The notes below the pieces were generated by a model. The model worked only from the letters and a program-made list of their open reading frames with translations, did no database searches and was not told the origin of the DNA. From Terriglobia bacterium (GTDB taxonomy: Bacteria > Acidobacteriota > Polarisedimenticolia > Polarisedimenticolales > JAIQFR01): a stretch of 62,808 bases of DNA. Made by a program: the position numbers and the translations under genes. Of the stretch, positions 22,647-31,186 are shown piece by piece (position 1 is the stretch's first letter; every line of letters starts with the position of its first letter). The DNA is taken from contig JAIQFR010000014.1 of assembly GCA_020073205.1 (NCBI GenBank), positions 1-62,808 of the forward strand, given 5' to 3'.

Positions 22647-25172
22647 TCAGTCGGGATCCTCCGGCTCCATCTTCGGCCGGATGAAGGCGGCGCGAACCGG
22701 CGGCGGCATCGGCGACGCGGCGCCCCTCACCGACTTCCAGAGGATCTCGTTCAGCTCCTGCTCGGGGGCGAGGTCGGCCTCCGCGAGGTTCATGCGCGAG
22801 GAAGCCGAAGCGCCCCACGACCGGAGATCGTTCCGCTCCGCGAGATCGATCCGTGCCGGCCGGGCTTCGAACGGCGCCGGCGACGGGACCGGCTGGAACG
22901 CACCGTACATCGGCGCCGCGGCCGCGTCGTACTGGCTCATCGGCGGGAGCCCCAGGATGAGCTCCATGGTGCGCAGCATGCCCGACGTGGTGTAGAGGGT
23001 GCTGTCCACCGCCCCGCGCCGCGAGTAGGGGCTGACGACGAACGCGGGAGACCGATGGGCGTCGACGTGGTCGGGACCGTCCTGGGCGTCGTCCTCGAGC
23101 ACGAAGATCGCGGACTCCTTCCAGTATCGGCTGTTCGAGATCGCCTCGACCACGCGGCCCAGCGCGACGTCGTTCTCGGCGACCATCGCTCGCGGCGTCG
23201 GATATCCCGGGGAGGTCCCCGCGGTGTGGTCGTTGCCGAGCCGGAGGATGCTCAGCGAGGGGAGCCTGCCGTTCTTCTCGAACTCCCGGAACTCCCGGAG
23301 CCACACGTCGACCCGCTTGCCGTCGGGGATCGTGAGGTCGTAGGGGGGATAGCCGGGGTGGACCCGGCCGGCGAGGCCGGGCACCGTGGCGACGACCTCA
23401 CCTTGGCCGGAGTCGTGCTCCTCTTCGGGATCGGGCCCCCGCTTGGTGAACTCGCCGTACGACCGGACGGAGACCCCCGCCCTCCGGCAGGCGTCCCAGA
23501 TGTATCCGTTCTGGGGCGCGGTGACGTTGCCGTAAGGGTTCCGGCCCGCGCCGCTGCCCATGCTGAGGAAACGGCCGCCGCGGCGGCCGTAGTACGTCGG
23601 CCACAGTTTCTCGATGAAGTCCGTCGCGTAGGCGCCCGTCGAGAACGCGTGGCCGTCGTAGCTGACCTCGGCGTCCACGTAGAAGCCGTCGAGGGTCACG
23701 AACTCCCGGGCCAGCGCGTGCGCGTTCGGCGTCACGTCATCGCCGAAGAGGCAGAGCGTGGGATCGCCATTGCCGAGTCCGAGGTCGCCGAGGATCTGGT
23801 CATACGTGCGGTTCTCGCGGATGACGTAGAACACGTGCTTGATCGGTGACGGTTCGCCGACCTTCCCGGGAACCGGCGAAGCCGCGGGAGCGCCGGCGGG
23901 AGCGAGCCGGGTCGCGTCGCTGTACGGCGTCAGGGAGTAGACGGTGTCCGTCATCCTCTTCAGAACTGCGGCATCGGGCACGGGCAGGGTCGACAGCGTC
24001 CCCTGGAGCATGGCGGCGATGTACTGTCCGTCCGCGCCCGGTATGCCCGGATGTCCCGAGCGCGGGTTCGGCGCGGACGTCAGGCCCTTTCCGCTCAGGA
24101 CGAAGATCCTGGAGCCGTCGCGGCTGAAGCTCGCGGCGGTCGGATACCACCCGGTGGGGATGAACCCCTCGACCCTCGCGCCGCCGGCCGCGCCGACGTC
24201 CACCACGGCCACCGTGTTGTTGTCGGCGTTCGCCACCAGGAGGCGCCTCCCGTCCGGCGACAGGCCCAGGGCATTCGGTGTCGAGCCCGGCGGCGCCTCC
24301 GGGTAAAGCGCGATGGCGATCTGCTCGACGGCCTTCCCGGCCGCGAGATCGACGACCCAGACCGAGTTGGTGTTCGCGCACGCGACGAAGAGACGCTTGG
24401 CGTCCTTCGAGAGGACCATCGCGTTCGGATGTTCGCCGACCGGGAACGCTCCCCGGGTGGCGAGGGTCGTCGCGTCGAGCGAGAGCACCTTCGCCCCTCC
24501 CCAGACCGACACGTAGACCGTGCCTCCGTCGGGGGACACCAGGCACGTGTAGGGCTCGGCGGGGAGGCTCGCGTTGGCGCTCACGCGCCCCGTCTCGAGA
24601 TTGAGGAGCGCGATGGACGAGCCCAGCACGTCCACCGCGTACGCGCGTGTCCCGTCCGGCGAGACCGCGACGCCGCCCAGGAAGCTGGCTGCCCCCGCGG
24701 CGGGACGGCTCGAGGCCGTTCCCGGCTTCGCGAGGTCCCGCCCGATCGCGAAGGTCGCTCCCTGCTTTAGCTTTCCCGGCGAGTACAGGATCTCGAGGAT
24801 CGCGTCGTGGCCGCCGGAGGACGAGTAGAGCCGCTTCCCGTCCGGGTGCCAGGCGAGGCCGAGCCAGGCGTGGTCCAGCGGGAGTTTCTGCCGCACGAAG
24901 CCGCGCTTCAAGTCCACCAGCGTGAGCGAAGGCTTCGTGTAGCCGTTGTTGGTCACGACCAGGAAATCGCCGTCCGGCGACTCCAGCATGTTGAGCGGGA
25001 GGTCGCCGATCGGGAGATGGCGCCCGGCGGGGGAGATCTTCCATCCGTTGGGCAGGAGCGTGACGCCGCCGCCGAGGCTCCCGGGGCGCATCGGAGCCCC
25101 GGGCCCCGATGCCGCGCCGGCGAGCACGAGCACGGCGGCGCCGATCAGGATCAGGGCACGCGAGCGTCGCAT
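22647..25172 (-). CDS. Exported YncE-like beta-propeller fused to PF04185 phosphoesterase
   Basis: This 841-residue exported protein has a signal peptide at 1-25. A seven-bladed YncE/lactonase-type propeller follows (about 40-420), with repeated SPDGxR and VVDL phrases. A phosphoesterase domain of the phospholipase C/acid phosphatase family comes next (about 445-770), with FYVIRENRTYDQILGD, the metal-site NDHTAG and a later EDDAQDGPDHVDAHRS-type stretch. The metal and Thr/Ser nucleophile environment looks complete. Such fusions are frequent in Acidobacteriota and are annotated as bifunctional propeller-phosphatases of unknown substrate. The start has no ribosome site but sits 8 nt after a TATAGA box. 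The LanB-like gene follows 50 nt after the stop. Confidence 0.9.
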   Translation of the reverse strand: MRRSRALILIGAAVLVLAGAASGPGAPMRPGSLGGGVTLLPNGWKISPAGRHLPIGDLPLNMLESPDGDFLVVTNNGYTKPSLTLVDLKRGFVRQKLPLDHAWLGLAWHPDGKRLYSSSGGHDAILEILYSPGKLKQGATFAIGRDLAKPGTASSRPAAGAASFLGGVAVSPDGTRAYAVDVLGSSIALLNLETGRVSANASLPAEPYTCLVSPDGGTVYVSVWGGAKVLSLDATTLATRGAFPVGEHPNAMVLSKDAKRLFVACANTNSVWVVDLAAGKAVEQIAIALYPEAPPGSTPNALGLSPDGRRLLVANADNNTVAVVDVGAAGGARVEGFIPTGWYPTAASFSRDGSRIFVLSGKGLTSAPNPRSGHPGIPGADGQYIAAMLQGTLSTLPVPDAAVLKRMTDTVYSLTPYSDATRLAPAGAPAASPVPGKVGEPSPIKHVFYVIRENRTYDQILGDLGLGNGDPTLCLFGDDVTPNAHALAREFVTLDGFYVDAEVSYDGHAFSTGAYATDFIEKLWPTYYGRRGGRFLSMGSGAGRNPYGNVTAPQNGYIWDACRRAGVSVRSYGEFTKRGPDPEEEHDSGQGEVVATVPGLAGRVHPGYPPYDLTIPDGKRVDVWLREFREFEKNGRLPSLSILRLGNDHTAGTSPGYPTPRAMVAENDVALGRVVEAISNSRYWKESAIFVLEDDAQDGPDHVDAHRSPAFVVSPYSRRGAVDSTLYTTSGMLRTMELILGLPPMSQYDAAAAPMYGAFQPVPSPAPFEARPARIDLAERNDLRSWGASASSRMNLAEADLAPEQELNEILWKSVRGAASPMPPPVRAAFIRPKMEPEDPD

Positions 25173-25180
25173 GGGAGGAT

Positions 25181-25186
25181 TCTATA
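25181..25186 (-). promoter_or_regulatory. -10 element of a probable leaderless promoter
   Basis: On the minus strand TATAGA lies 8 nt ahead of ATG 25172, where transcription would begin at or next to the start codon. The gene has no Shine-Dalgarno sequence, consistent with a leaderless mRNA. No good -35 box is visible. Confidence 0.4.
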
Positions 25187-25204
25187 CGACGCCGCTTCGT
25201 GCCC

Positions 25205-25951
25205 TCACTTCACCGCGGTGAGCAGCACCACCAGCGCCTTGTCGCCGCCGTCGAGCTTCGAGGTCCCGAGGACCACGGTTTCGCCCACGCTCACGGTGAG
25301 CGACGTGGAGAGGATCATCTTGGATTGCGGCTTGCCTTCGGCGCCCTCCGGGGCGAGCGTGGTCTTCACCAGCTCGAACCGCTCGACGACGAGCGGGGCG
25401 CCGGACGCCGGGTCGCCCCTGAACCTGAGCTCCGCCGCATAACCCGTCGAGCCGCCGAGCGCGATCTCCGCCCTGGACGACGTGCGGAACCACCCGGTGT
25501 CGATCAGGCGGAAGCTCCGGTAGGGTAGGAACCCCTTGAGACCCTCGAGAGCCTTCCGGGCGCCTTCCGGCAGGACGTCGTCGCTCGGCCCTTCCTTCGC
25601 CGCCTCGAGGAGCAGGAGCTCAAAGGTCTGCGTCGGCGGAGGCGCGTCCATCTCCTTGAGAGCCGCCGCGATCGCGGCGTGGGTCTTCTCGTCGGCCTGG
25701 ATCTGGATGTAGAGCTTGTCCTCGTACATCGAGCCCAGGCAGCTCCGGCCGTTTCGCATGACCTGACACTGGTTCTGCGCGATGGTCCAGGCGTCGCGAG
25801 GAGCGAGGTACTGGAACCGGTGCATGCGGGCGACGGTGTTGGCGGAGACGTCCTGCGAGCTGGGCGTGTTCTCCTGTTCCGCCACCGCCGCGACGGCGAG
25901 AAGCGGGCAGAGCAGGAGGATCGATGCGATTCGCGGAGCCACGCGCGACAT
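25205..25951 (-). CDS. Exported protein with secretin N-domain-like segment
   Basis: The protein has 248 residues; ATG 25951 (AAGGAG upstream) opens a signal peptide ending AVAAVA. Residues about 40-110 resemble the N1/NolW fold of secretins: MHRFQYLAPRDAWTI, then DKLYIQIQADEKTHAAIAAALKEMDAPPP, where the di/tri-proline precedes an FELLLLEA strand as in PilQ/GspD. The channel-forming secretin domain is missing; the rest is beta-rich (FRLIDTGWFRTSS, LVVERFELVK, LTVSVGETVVLGTS) and may be a degenerate secretin core without the membrane lip. It is third in a run with an ECF sigma factor and a membrane-anchored regulator, so it is probably the regulated output of that sigma factor. Confidence 0.6.
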   Translation of the reverse strand: MSRVAPRIASILLLCPLLAVAAVAEQENTPSSQDVSANTVARMHRFQYLAPRDAWTIAQNQCQVMRNGRSCLGSMYEDKLYIQIQADEKTHAAIAAALKEMDAPPPTQTFELLLLEAAKEGPSDDVLPEGARKALEGLKGFLPYRSFRLIDTGWFRTSSRAEIALGGSTGYAAELRFRGDPASGAPLVVERFELVKTTLAPEGAEGKPQSKMILSTSLTVSVGETVVLGTSKLDGGDKALVVLLTAVK

Positions 25952-25989
25952 GGTCTTTCTCCTTCTCGAGGCGCGGTGCCGGCCTCGGA

Positions 25990-26484
25990 TCAAAGCTTGA
26001 ACTCCGGGTCGAGCTTCCAGATGACCCGCGTGCCGTTGGGCGTCGTGAACTGGACGAGGAGCGGAGCGCGCTGTGCTTCGCCGCCGGACGGAAGCCGCGC
26101 CGCGGTGCCCGCCCGCCGTCGCGCCGCGGGACGGGCGGGCCGCACCGCGACGACGTCCGGGACCTCACGGGGCTTCACCGGGGACGCGGCCGGCGGCGCC
26201 TCCAGGGTCTTCGCGACGGTCGGGGGTGCCGTCCCGTGTCCGGTGACGTCCGCCGGACCGCGGAGCATCTCGCGGCCGGCGAGCATGACCACCGCGACCG
26301 CGACGGCGGCGGCGGCCCACGCGAGCCAGGGGACCCGCGCCTGCCGCCCCTCCGCGGCCGTGAGGACCGTCCGGCGCATCCTCGCCACGTCGTGAGGCGG
26401 AAGCGCGCGGCCGTCGCCGGCGGGATCGCCTCGCCGGAGGACGGCCCGGAGCTCCGGGTCGTCGGGTCCGCGTTCGAGGGTCAT
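25990..26484 (-). CDS. Membrane-anchored protein, probable anti-sigma factor
   Basis: This 164-residue protein has a cytoplasmic N-terminal part (1-50), one membrane segment (about VPWLAWAAAAVAVAVVMLAG, 51-70), a proline/alanine/arginine-rich periplasmic linker and a short C-terminal strand unit ending WKLDPEFKL. It starts inside the stop of the ECF sigma gene (TCAT overlap at 26481-26484), the usual arrangement for an anti-sigma factor. The N-terminal part does not show the zinc-binding HxxxCxxC motif, so it is a zinc-free type or only an accessory membrane protein. The exported secretin-like gene follows after 38 nt. Confidence 0.72.
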   Translation of the reverse strand: MTLERGPDDPELRAVLRRGDPAGDGRALPPHDVARMRRTVLTAAEGRQARVPWLAWAAAAVAVAVVMLAGREMLRGPADVTGHGTAPPTVAKTLEAPPAASPVKPREVPDVVAVRPARPAARRRAGTAARLPSGGEAQRAPLLVQFTTPNGTRVIWKLDPEFKL

Positions 26485-27050
26485 CGCTCGTCCCTCCTCC
26501 TTCCGGATAGCAGGCCCTCGCCGAGAATCCGGCGCAGATCGGCTCGGCCCACGTGGAGATGCCATCGCACCGTGACCGGCGCGATCCTGAGCAGCCTCGC
26601 GACCTCCCGGACTTCCAGCCCCTCGATCTCGTGGAGGACGACGACCGCCCTGCGTCGAGGCGCGAGGGTCGCGAGCGCCGATTGCACGGCGACGCGGATG
26701 GCGCTCTCGGACTCCGGGTCCGTCCCGTCGCCATCGACCGCCACCTCGAGCCGCGCCCGCGCTCGGACGGCCGCACGCCGGCGTAGATCCCGGCAGAGAT
26801 TCACCGCCGTCCGAACGAGCCACGCCTCGCAGCCCTCCGCGCTCCGCGGAAGGGATGAGAGGCTCCGCGCCGCGCGGAGGAACGTCTCCTGCACGAGATC
26901 GCGCGCGTCCTCGGAATCGCGGGAGAGCCTTCGGGCCAGGCGGTAGAGCCGCTCGTGATGTGCGTCGAACAGCTCTCCCAACCTTTCCGTCGTCAAGCCC
27001 ACCTCCGCGGCATCGAGGGTGTCGCGGCTCGCCGTCAGAATCTGTTCCAC
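26481..27050 (-). CDS. ECF RNA polymerase sigma factor
   Basis: This 189-residue ECF sigma factor has region 2 at about 27-95 (LFDAHHERLYRLARRL, DLVQETFLRA, EAWLVRTAVNLCRD) and region 4 at about 120-180 (LATLAPRRRAVVVLHEIEGL, then the helix-turn-helix EVARLLRIAPVTVRWHL). There is no C-terminal extension. The start is GTG 27050; no clear ribosome site is present, and a TTAGAGT sequence directly upstream could be a -10 box of a leaderless transcript. It is the first gene of a three-gene operon with the membrane-anchored protein and an exported protein, pointing to envelope-stress or secretion control (inference). Confidence 0.93.
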   Translation of the reverse strand: MEQILTASRDTLDAAEVGLTTERLGELFDAHHERLYRLARRLSRDSEDARDLVQETFLRAARSLSSLPRSAEGCEAWLVRTAVNLCRDLRRRAAVRARARLEVAVDGDGTDPESESAIRVAVQSALATLAPRRRAVVVLHEIEGLEVREVARLLRIAPVTVRWHLHVGRADLRRILGEGLLSGRRRDER

Positions 27051-27151
27051 ACTCTAACAGACGCGCGAGCACCGGCAGGCGTTGGGCGGATTGGCGGACG
27101 GAGATCCGAGCGCGGGAAGGAAGGCACGTTCTCGAATGAAGTGGGCGGCCC

Positions 27152-27883
27152 TCACGCCCCCTTTCTCAGGGACTTCACCATCCGCTCGAACGCCGCTCGC
27201 TGGGCGCGGGCGGTCTTCTCCGGAGCGGTGAGCTTGAAGAACCAATTCGCGTCGGGGCCTTCGGCGATCGCGCCGAGCAACATGTGGCCCGGCTTCTCCT
27301 CGGCGGCGCCCATCCCCATCGTCATGCCGCCCGAGTAGGTGCCCGCGACCTCCACCTCGATCACCTTGAGGTTGCCGACGTCGAATGCCGACATCTTCGC
27401 CTCGCCCTTCGCCGGGCTCCCGTCGGCCTTCTTGAACTGGGACGCCCAGCGCTCCACGTTCGACTGCGGGTCGCCACCCTGCCCGGGGCCGAAGTAGAAG
27501 ACCACGCACTCGCCGTCGCCGCCGGGTCCGGGGACCCGGTATTGCGCCTTGCGCATCGGCGACGAGGGCGGCTCCTCGATCCAGTCCTTCGGCGCCGTCC
27601 AGACCAGAGCCGTCGCGCCGGTCCCGGCGCCGGGCGCCGGAGGGACGAGGGTCGCCGTCGGCTGAGGCGTCCCTTCGATCGGCGGGTGGCCGGGAGGAAG
27701 CTGGCCTGCCGCGTCGTGGGATGGAGCCGCCGGGGCCGAGACGGGGGGCGGCTGCTGCGCCGAGGCGGCGATGGGCTCCTCTCGCGTCTCGAGATGCGGG
27801 GCCCCTGCACCGCCGCCGCACGACGCGGCGACGGAGAGGAGCGCGGAGGAGAGGACCACGAGAACCGCCGACCTCGAGAGCAT
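27152..27883 (-). CDS. Lipoprotein of unknown function
   Basis: This 243-residue protein has a lipobox (LSVAASC, lipidated Cys22) and then a long low-complexity Pro/Ala linker (about 30-90). A globular domain beginning LVWTAPKDWIEE follows and ends KTARAQRAAFERMVKSL. The globular part (W.AP..W...P....R.A.Y.VPG) resembles a planctomycete/acidobacterial exported family I cannot name, perhaps of the PsbP/MOG1-like fold suggested by GDGECVVFYFGPGQGG and WASQF. ATG 27883 has AGGAGG upstream. It follows the dihydrouridine synthase gene after 71 nt on the same strand. Confidence 0.7.
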   Translation of the reverse strand: MLSRSAVLVVLSSALLSVAASCGGGAGAPHLETREEPIAASAQQPPPVSAPAAPSHDAAGQLPPGHPPIEGTPQPTATLVPPAPGAGTGATALVWTAPKDWIEEPPSSPMRKAQYRVPGPGGDGECVVFYFGPGQGGDPQSNVERWASQFKKADGSPAKGEAKMSAFDVGNLKVIEVEVAGTYSGGMTMGMGAAEEKPGHMLLGAIAEGPDANWFFKLTAPEKTARAQRAAFERMVKSLRKGA

Positions 27884-27954
27884 GGCTGGACCTCCTGTTC
27901 CGATCGAGCGGCCCATTCTCTCATCCGGACGCGGCTCGCGCGAGGGCACGGGGA

Positions 27955-29031
27955 TCAGCCGAGCACCGCGGCCTTGAACGCGCGCGGCGCGTCCGGTCCC
28001 GCCGGGGGCGGAGGAGCCGGGGGGAGGCCGTCCACGAGCCAATCGCACAGCGCCTCGGTGGCGGGCAGGTCGGCTCGGCAGAGCCACTCTTCGATCTCGC
28101 CGGTAGGCTGCGCGCCCCACTCCCGGGGGTCGTCCGAGTTGACCGCCTCGAGGCCGGCTCCGCGCCGGTAGCGCCGGAAGAAGTCCTGGTGGAACGTCAG
28201 GAACTGACGGGCGCGGGTCCGCCCGCGCTCGTCGGAGCCGAAGTGCTCGAGGCACAGCTCGGCATAGCGCCGTACCACCGACAGGCGCTCGTCGGGCCCC
28301 GGGACGATGTCCCGCCGCTCGGCGAACTCCCGGAAGATCCACGGCTTCGCCAGCGCCCAGCGTCCCACCATCACCGAGGCGCAGCCGCTCTCCTCCATCC
28401 GCCGCGCGGCGTCGCGCCAGGTCATGACGTCCCCGTTCCCGATCACGGGAACCGTGAGGCGCTCCGCCAGCTCGCGGACGACGTTCCAATCCGCCGCGCG
28501 GCGGTATCGCTGTGCCCGGCTCCTCGGGTGCAGCGTCACCGCGTCCGCCCCCGCGTCCTGCGCCGCGAGCGCGATCTTGAGCGCCGTCGGCCGGTCCTCG
28601 GACCAGCCGAGCCGCATCTTCACCGTGACCGGAACCGGCACCGCGGCCTTCATCGCGGCGACGAGCGCCGCGACCCTCGAGGGTCTCTCGAGGAGGGCCG
28701 CGCCGAACCCGCGCCTCGTGACCTCGTCGGTCGGGCAGCCGAGGTTCAGGTCCACGAAGTCCGCGCCGAGATCCGCCGCGATCCGCGCGGCCTCGGCCAC
28801 CGCCTCCGGGTGCTTCCCCGCGACCTGAGCCCCGAAATTCCGCTCCGAGGGATGGCGCCTCAGAAGCGCCAACTCGCTCCGCTCCCGCTTCGCGACCTTG
28901 TGCGCGTACGCCATCTCGCCGAGGACCACCTCGGCGCCCCATTCCGCCGCGAGCCGGCGAAACGGGAGATCGGTCCCACGCGCCATCGGCGCCATCACGA
29001 GGCGCCCGCGGAACATCTCGCCGCCGGCCAT
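27955..29031 (-). CDS. tRNA-dihydrouridine synthase, with Dus3-like motifs
   Basis: This FMN-dependent TIM-barrel reductase of 358 residues reduces uridine in RNA to dihydrouridine. The hallmark catalytic Cys lies in DLNLGCPTDEV. FMN-binding blocks include MAPMARGTDLPFRRL, VTVKMRLGW and IGNGDV. The stretch LLRRHPSERNFGAQVAG, and TRRGFGAAL after the catalytic Cys, look closer to eukaryotic-type Dus3 (LLKRHxSExxFGVQ; KKGGGCAL) than to bacterial DusA/DusB. The C-terminal helical RNA-binding domain is present. The gene starts on the base after the xseB stop, so it is translationally coupled to the exonuclease VII genes. Confidence 0.9.
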   Translation of the reverse strand: MAGGEMFRGRLVMAPMARGTDLPFRRLAAEWGAEVVLGEMAYAHKVAKRERSELALLRRHPSERNFGAQVAGKHPEAVAEAARIAADLGADFVDLNLGCPTDEVTRRGFGAALLERPSRVAALVAAMKAAVPVPVTVKMRLGWSEDRPTALKIALAAQDAGADAVTLHPRSRAQRYRRAADWNVVRELAERLTVPVIGNGDVMTWRDAARRMEESGCASVMVGRWALAKPWIFREFAERRDIVPGPDERLSVVRRYAELCLEHFGSDERGRTRARQFLTFHQDFFRRYRRGAGLEAVNSDDPREWGAQPTGEIEEWLCRADLPATEALCDWLVDGLPPAPPPPAGPDAPRAFKAAVLG

Positions 29032-29295
29032 CTAGAAAGGCGGCTCCTCGCCGCCCTCCGCCGCCGCCTCGGCGGGCGTCTCGCGTTCGAGCTGCTCCGT
29101 GATGGTGCGGACCTGCACCTCGGCGGCGTGGATCTTCTCGCGGCAGAGCGTCGCGAGCTCCGCGGCCTCCTTGACCAGGCCCGAGAGCTCGTCGATGTCC
29201 ACCTGCCCCTCCTCGATCTTCCCGAGGATCTCCTCGAGGCGGGCCGCCGCCTCGCCGTAGGAGAGCTCCTTCGCCGCCTTCGTGGACTTCGCCAT
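29032..29295 (-). CDS. xseB: Exodeoxyribonuclease VII small subunit
   Basis: The 87-residue sequence shows the XseB two-helix pattern: LSYGEAAARLEEILGKIEEG, then DELSGLVKEAAELATLCREKI. It is slightly longer than usual at both ends, with an acidic glycine-rich C-terminal tail. XseB coats the long coiled coil of XseA and is needed for activity of the complex, which degrades single-stranded DNA in both directions without a metal. It lies between xseA (4-nt gap) and the dihydrouridine synthase gene, with no spacing. Confidence 0.95.
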   Translation of the reverse strand: MAKSTKAAKELSYGEAAARLEEILGKIEEGQVDIDELSGLVKEAAELATLCREKIHAAEVQVRTITEQLERETPAEAAAEGGEEPPF

Positions 29296-29299
29296 TCGC

Positions 29300-31099
29300 C
29301 TACCCCCCGCCTTCCTCCGCCTCGCTCCCGAGGGAGCGCAGCGTGAGCCGTCCCCGCTTGAGCTCCGCGAGGACCGAGGTCCCCGCCGGAGCGGCCGCGG
29401 CCTCCGTGAGCACCCCCCCTGCCGCGACCCTGAGGATCGCGTATCCGCGCTCCACCACCCGCCGCGGATCCACGAGGTGCAGCCGACGCGCGCGGCCGTC
29501 GGTTCGCTCCGCCTCGAGCCCGAGCCGCCGCAGCCCTCGCGGGCCGAGCGCGGCGGCGAGTTCCGTGACCGTCCTCGCGGCCGCGGCCAGGTCCCTCCGC
29601 GCGCCTTGAACCACCTGCCTCCCGGACTGCGCGAGCATCATGCGCCGGCGCTCGAGCAGGAGCAGCGCGGCTCGGGGGAGCGCGGCGGCGCGGCGCGCGA
29701 CATCGCCCAACGCCGCCGCGAGGAGGGACCTCGTGGCGCGGACCGCGCGCATCCTCACGTGGGCCAGCTCGGTCGCCTCCCGCTCCAGGAGGCCGCGCGC
29801 CGCGTGGGCCAGGCGCCGCGTCCGGTCGGCGAGCGCCTGGGCCTCCTCGCGCGTGACGTCGGCCGCACCCCCGAGGATCGCGCGGGCGGCGGCCTCGATC
29901 CTCTCCTCGGTCTCGCGGACCCGGTCCACCAGGCGTGCCGCGGCCGCCGTCGGCGTCTTCGAGCGCCAACCCACGAAGTCCAGCACCGACTGGTCCTGCT
30001 CGTGCCCGATCCCGATCAGGACCGGGAGCGGGAACGCCGCCACCGCCCGGCCCAGCGGCTCGGAGTCGAACCACGCGAGATCGGTGCGGGAGCCGCCGCC
30101 CCGACAGATCATCACGACGTCGAACTCGGCCAATCGCCGGCGGAACCAGTCCAGCGCGTTCAGGACCGACGGCTCGGTGGAGCGTCCCTGGACCCGAGCG
30201 CCGTGCACCGTCACACGGAACGCGAACCCCGACTCCTGGAGCGTGCGGACCACGTCGTTGAACGCGTCGGAGCCGAGGCTCGTGACGAGCCCCACGCGCA
30301 GCGGGAGGACGGGGAACGGGAGCGACGTGTTGAGCCCCAGGACCCCCAGCGCGGTCAGCCGGCGCACGATCTCCTCGCGCCGGCGCGCCGCCTCGCCGAG
30401 GGTGTATCCGATGTCGATCTCCACCACCCGGAAGCGGAATTGCCCCCAGGGCTCGTACAGCTCGACGCTCCCGCGGACGCGGACCGTCACCTCGTCCTCG
30501 AGCCGGAACGGTCCTCCCGCGGCGGCGAGCCTCGCCTCGATCTCCTGGCGGGCCTCGTCGAAGAGGACCGAGTTCACCTCCGCGACCGAGCGGCCCGCGG
30601 GGTCACGCTCGACCAGGTGGAACCCGACGATGCGGCGGTGCGCGCTCTTGTTGAATCCGCTGATTTCGCCCACGAGCCAGACCGGAGCGGGGAAGACGGC
30701 GGCCAGGGCGCGCTTCGCCTCGAGGTTGAGCCGCGACACGGTGTAGTCGTCGGCCGCGCCGCGAGACGGACCGGCCGCAGGCAGGGGATCCCCGCCGTCG
30801 GCCGCCGCCTCGAAAAGCCCCGGCGGCGCCGGCCCGGCCGCGGACCGCGCAGGCGACTCGATCGCACGCGTCCCGCCTTGCCCCAGGTAGAGGGAACGGG
30901 TGGCTTCGTCGAGGTCGAATCCCTCGGGGCCTAGGAGGTCCACGAGCGGGACCACATCCCCCTCGGGAACCCACCAGTACTTCTCGACGGCGTTCCAGCG
31001 CCGGTTAGGAAGCGTCTTCACCAGGTCCACGAGCCGGCGATCGAAGGAGAACCGGATCCTCAAGGCCCCCTGGCCGTCGTGGAACACCTGCCGGCTCAT
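29300..31099 (-). CDS. xseA: Exodeoxyribonuclease VII large subunit with an extra N-terminal domain
   Basis: The protein has 599 residues. The normal XseA begins at about residue 118 (DDYTVSRLNLEAKRAL) with the OB-fold, WLVGEISGFNKS and FHLVERD. The catalytic domain follows (GLVTSLGSDAFNDVVRTL, VMICRGGGSRTDLAWFDSE, IGIGHEQDQSVLDFV), then the long coiled coil and the terminal RGYAILR. The additional N-terminal 115 residues contain a compact unit (10-72, 30884-31072): ALRIRFSFDRRLVDLVK, then RRWNAVEKYWWVPEGD. The pattern resembles the HARP-like nucleic-acid-binding domain of SMARCAL1 and some integrases. A proline/alanine linker joins it to XseA. It is the first gene of xseA-xseB-dus-lipoprotein. 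Confidence 0.93.
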   Translation of the reverse strand: MSRQVFHDGQGALRIRFSFDRRLVDLVKTLPNRRWNAVEKYWWVPEGDVVPLVDLLGPEGFDLDEATRSLYLGQGGTRAIESPARSAAGPAPPGLFEAAADGGDPLPAAGPSRGAADDYTVSRLNLEAKRALAAVFPAPVWLVGEISGFNKSAHRRIVGFHLVERDPAGRSVAEVNSVLFDEARQEIEARLAAAGGPFRLEDEVTVRVRGSVELYEPWGQFRFRVVEIDIGYTLGEAARRREEIVRRLTALGVLGLNTSLPFPVLPLRVGLVTSLGSDAFNDVVRTLQESGFAFRVTVHGARVQGRSTEPSVLNALDWFRRRLAEFDVVMICRGGGSRTDLAWFDSEPLGRAVAAFPLPVLIGIGHEQDQSVLDFVGWRSKTPTAAAARLVDRVRETEERIEAAARAILGGAADVTREEAQALADRTRRLAHAARGLLEREATELAHVRMRAVRATRSLLAAALGDVARRAAALPRAALLLLERRRMMLAQSGRQVVQGARRDLAAAARTVTELAAALGPRGLRRLGLEAERTDGRARRLHLVDPRRVVERGYAILRVAAGGVLTEAAAAPAGTSVLAELKRGRLTLRSLGSEAEEGGG

Positions 31100-31186
31100 G
31101 CTGGGAATCCCCTCGTCACCGAACGTGCTGAGCGCCGCCCGCGTACTGTACCGGCGCCGTCAGCCTCTCGCAATCGCCACGATTGA

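Noticed and set aside
20650-22995. Long open frame on the plus strand opposite the LanB-like gene
   Set aside because: It is antisense to a recognisable family member, has no domain or ribosome site, and shows the Arg/Glu/Pro-rich composition of a shadow frame.
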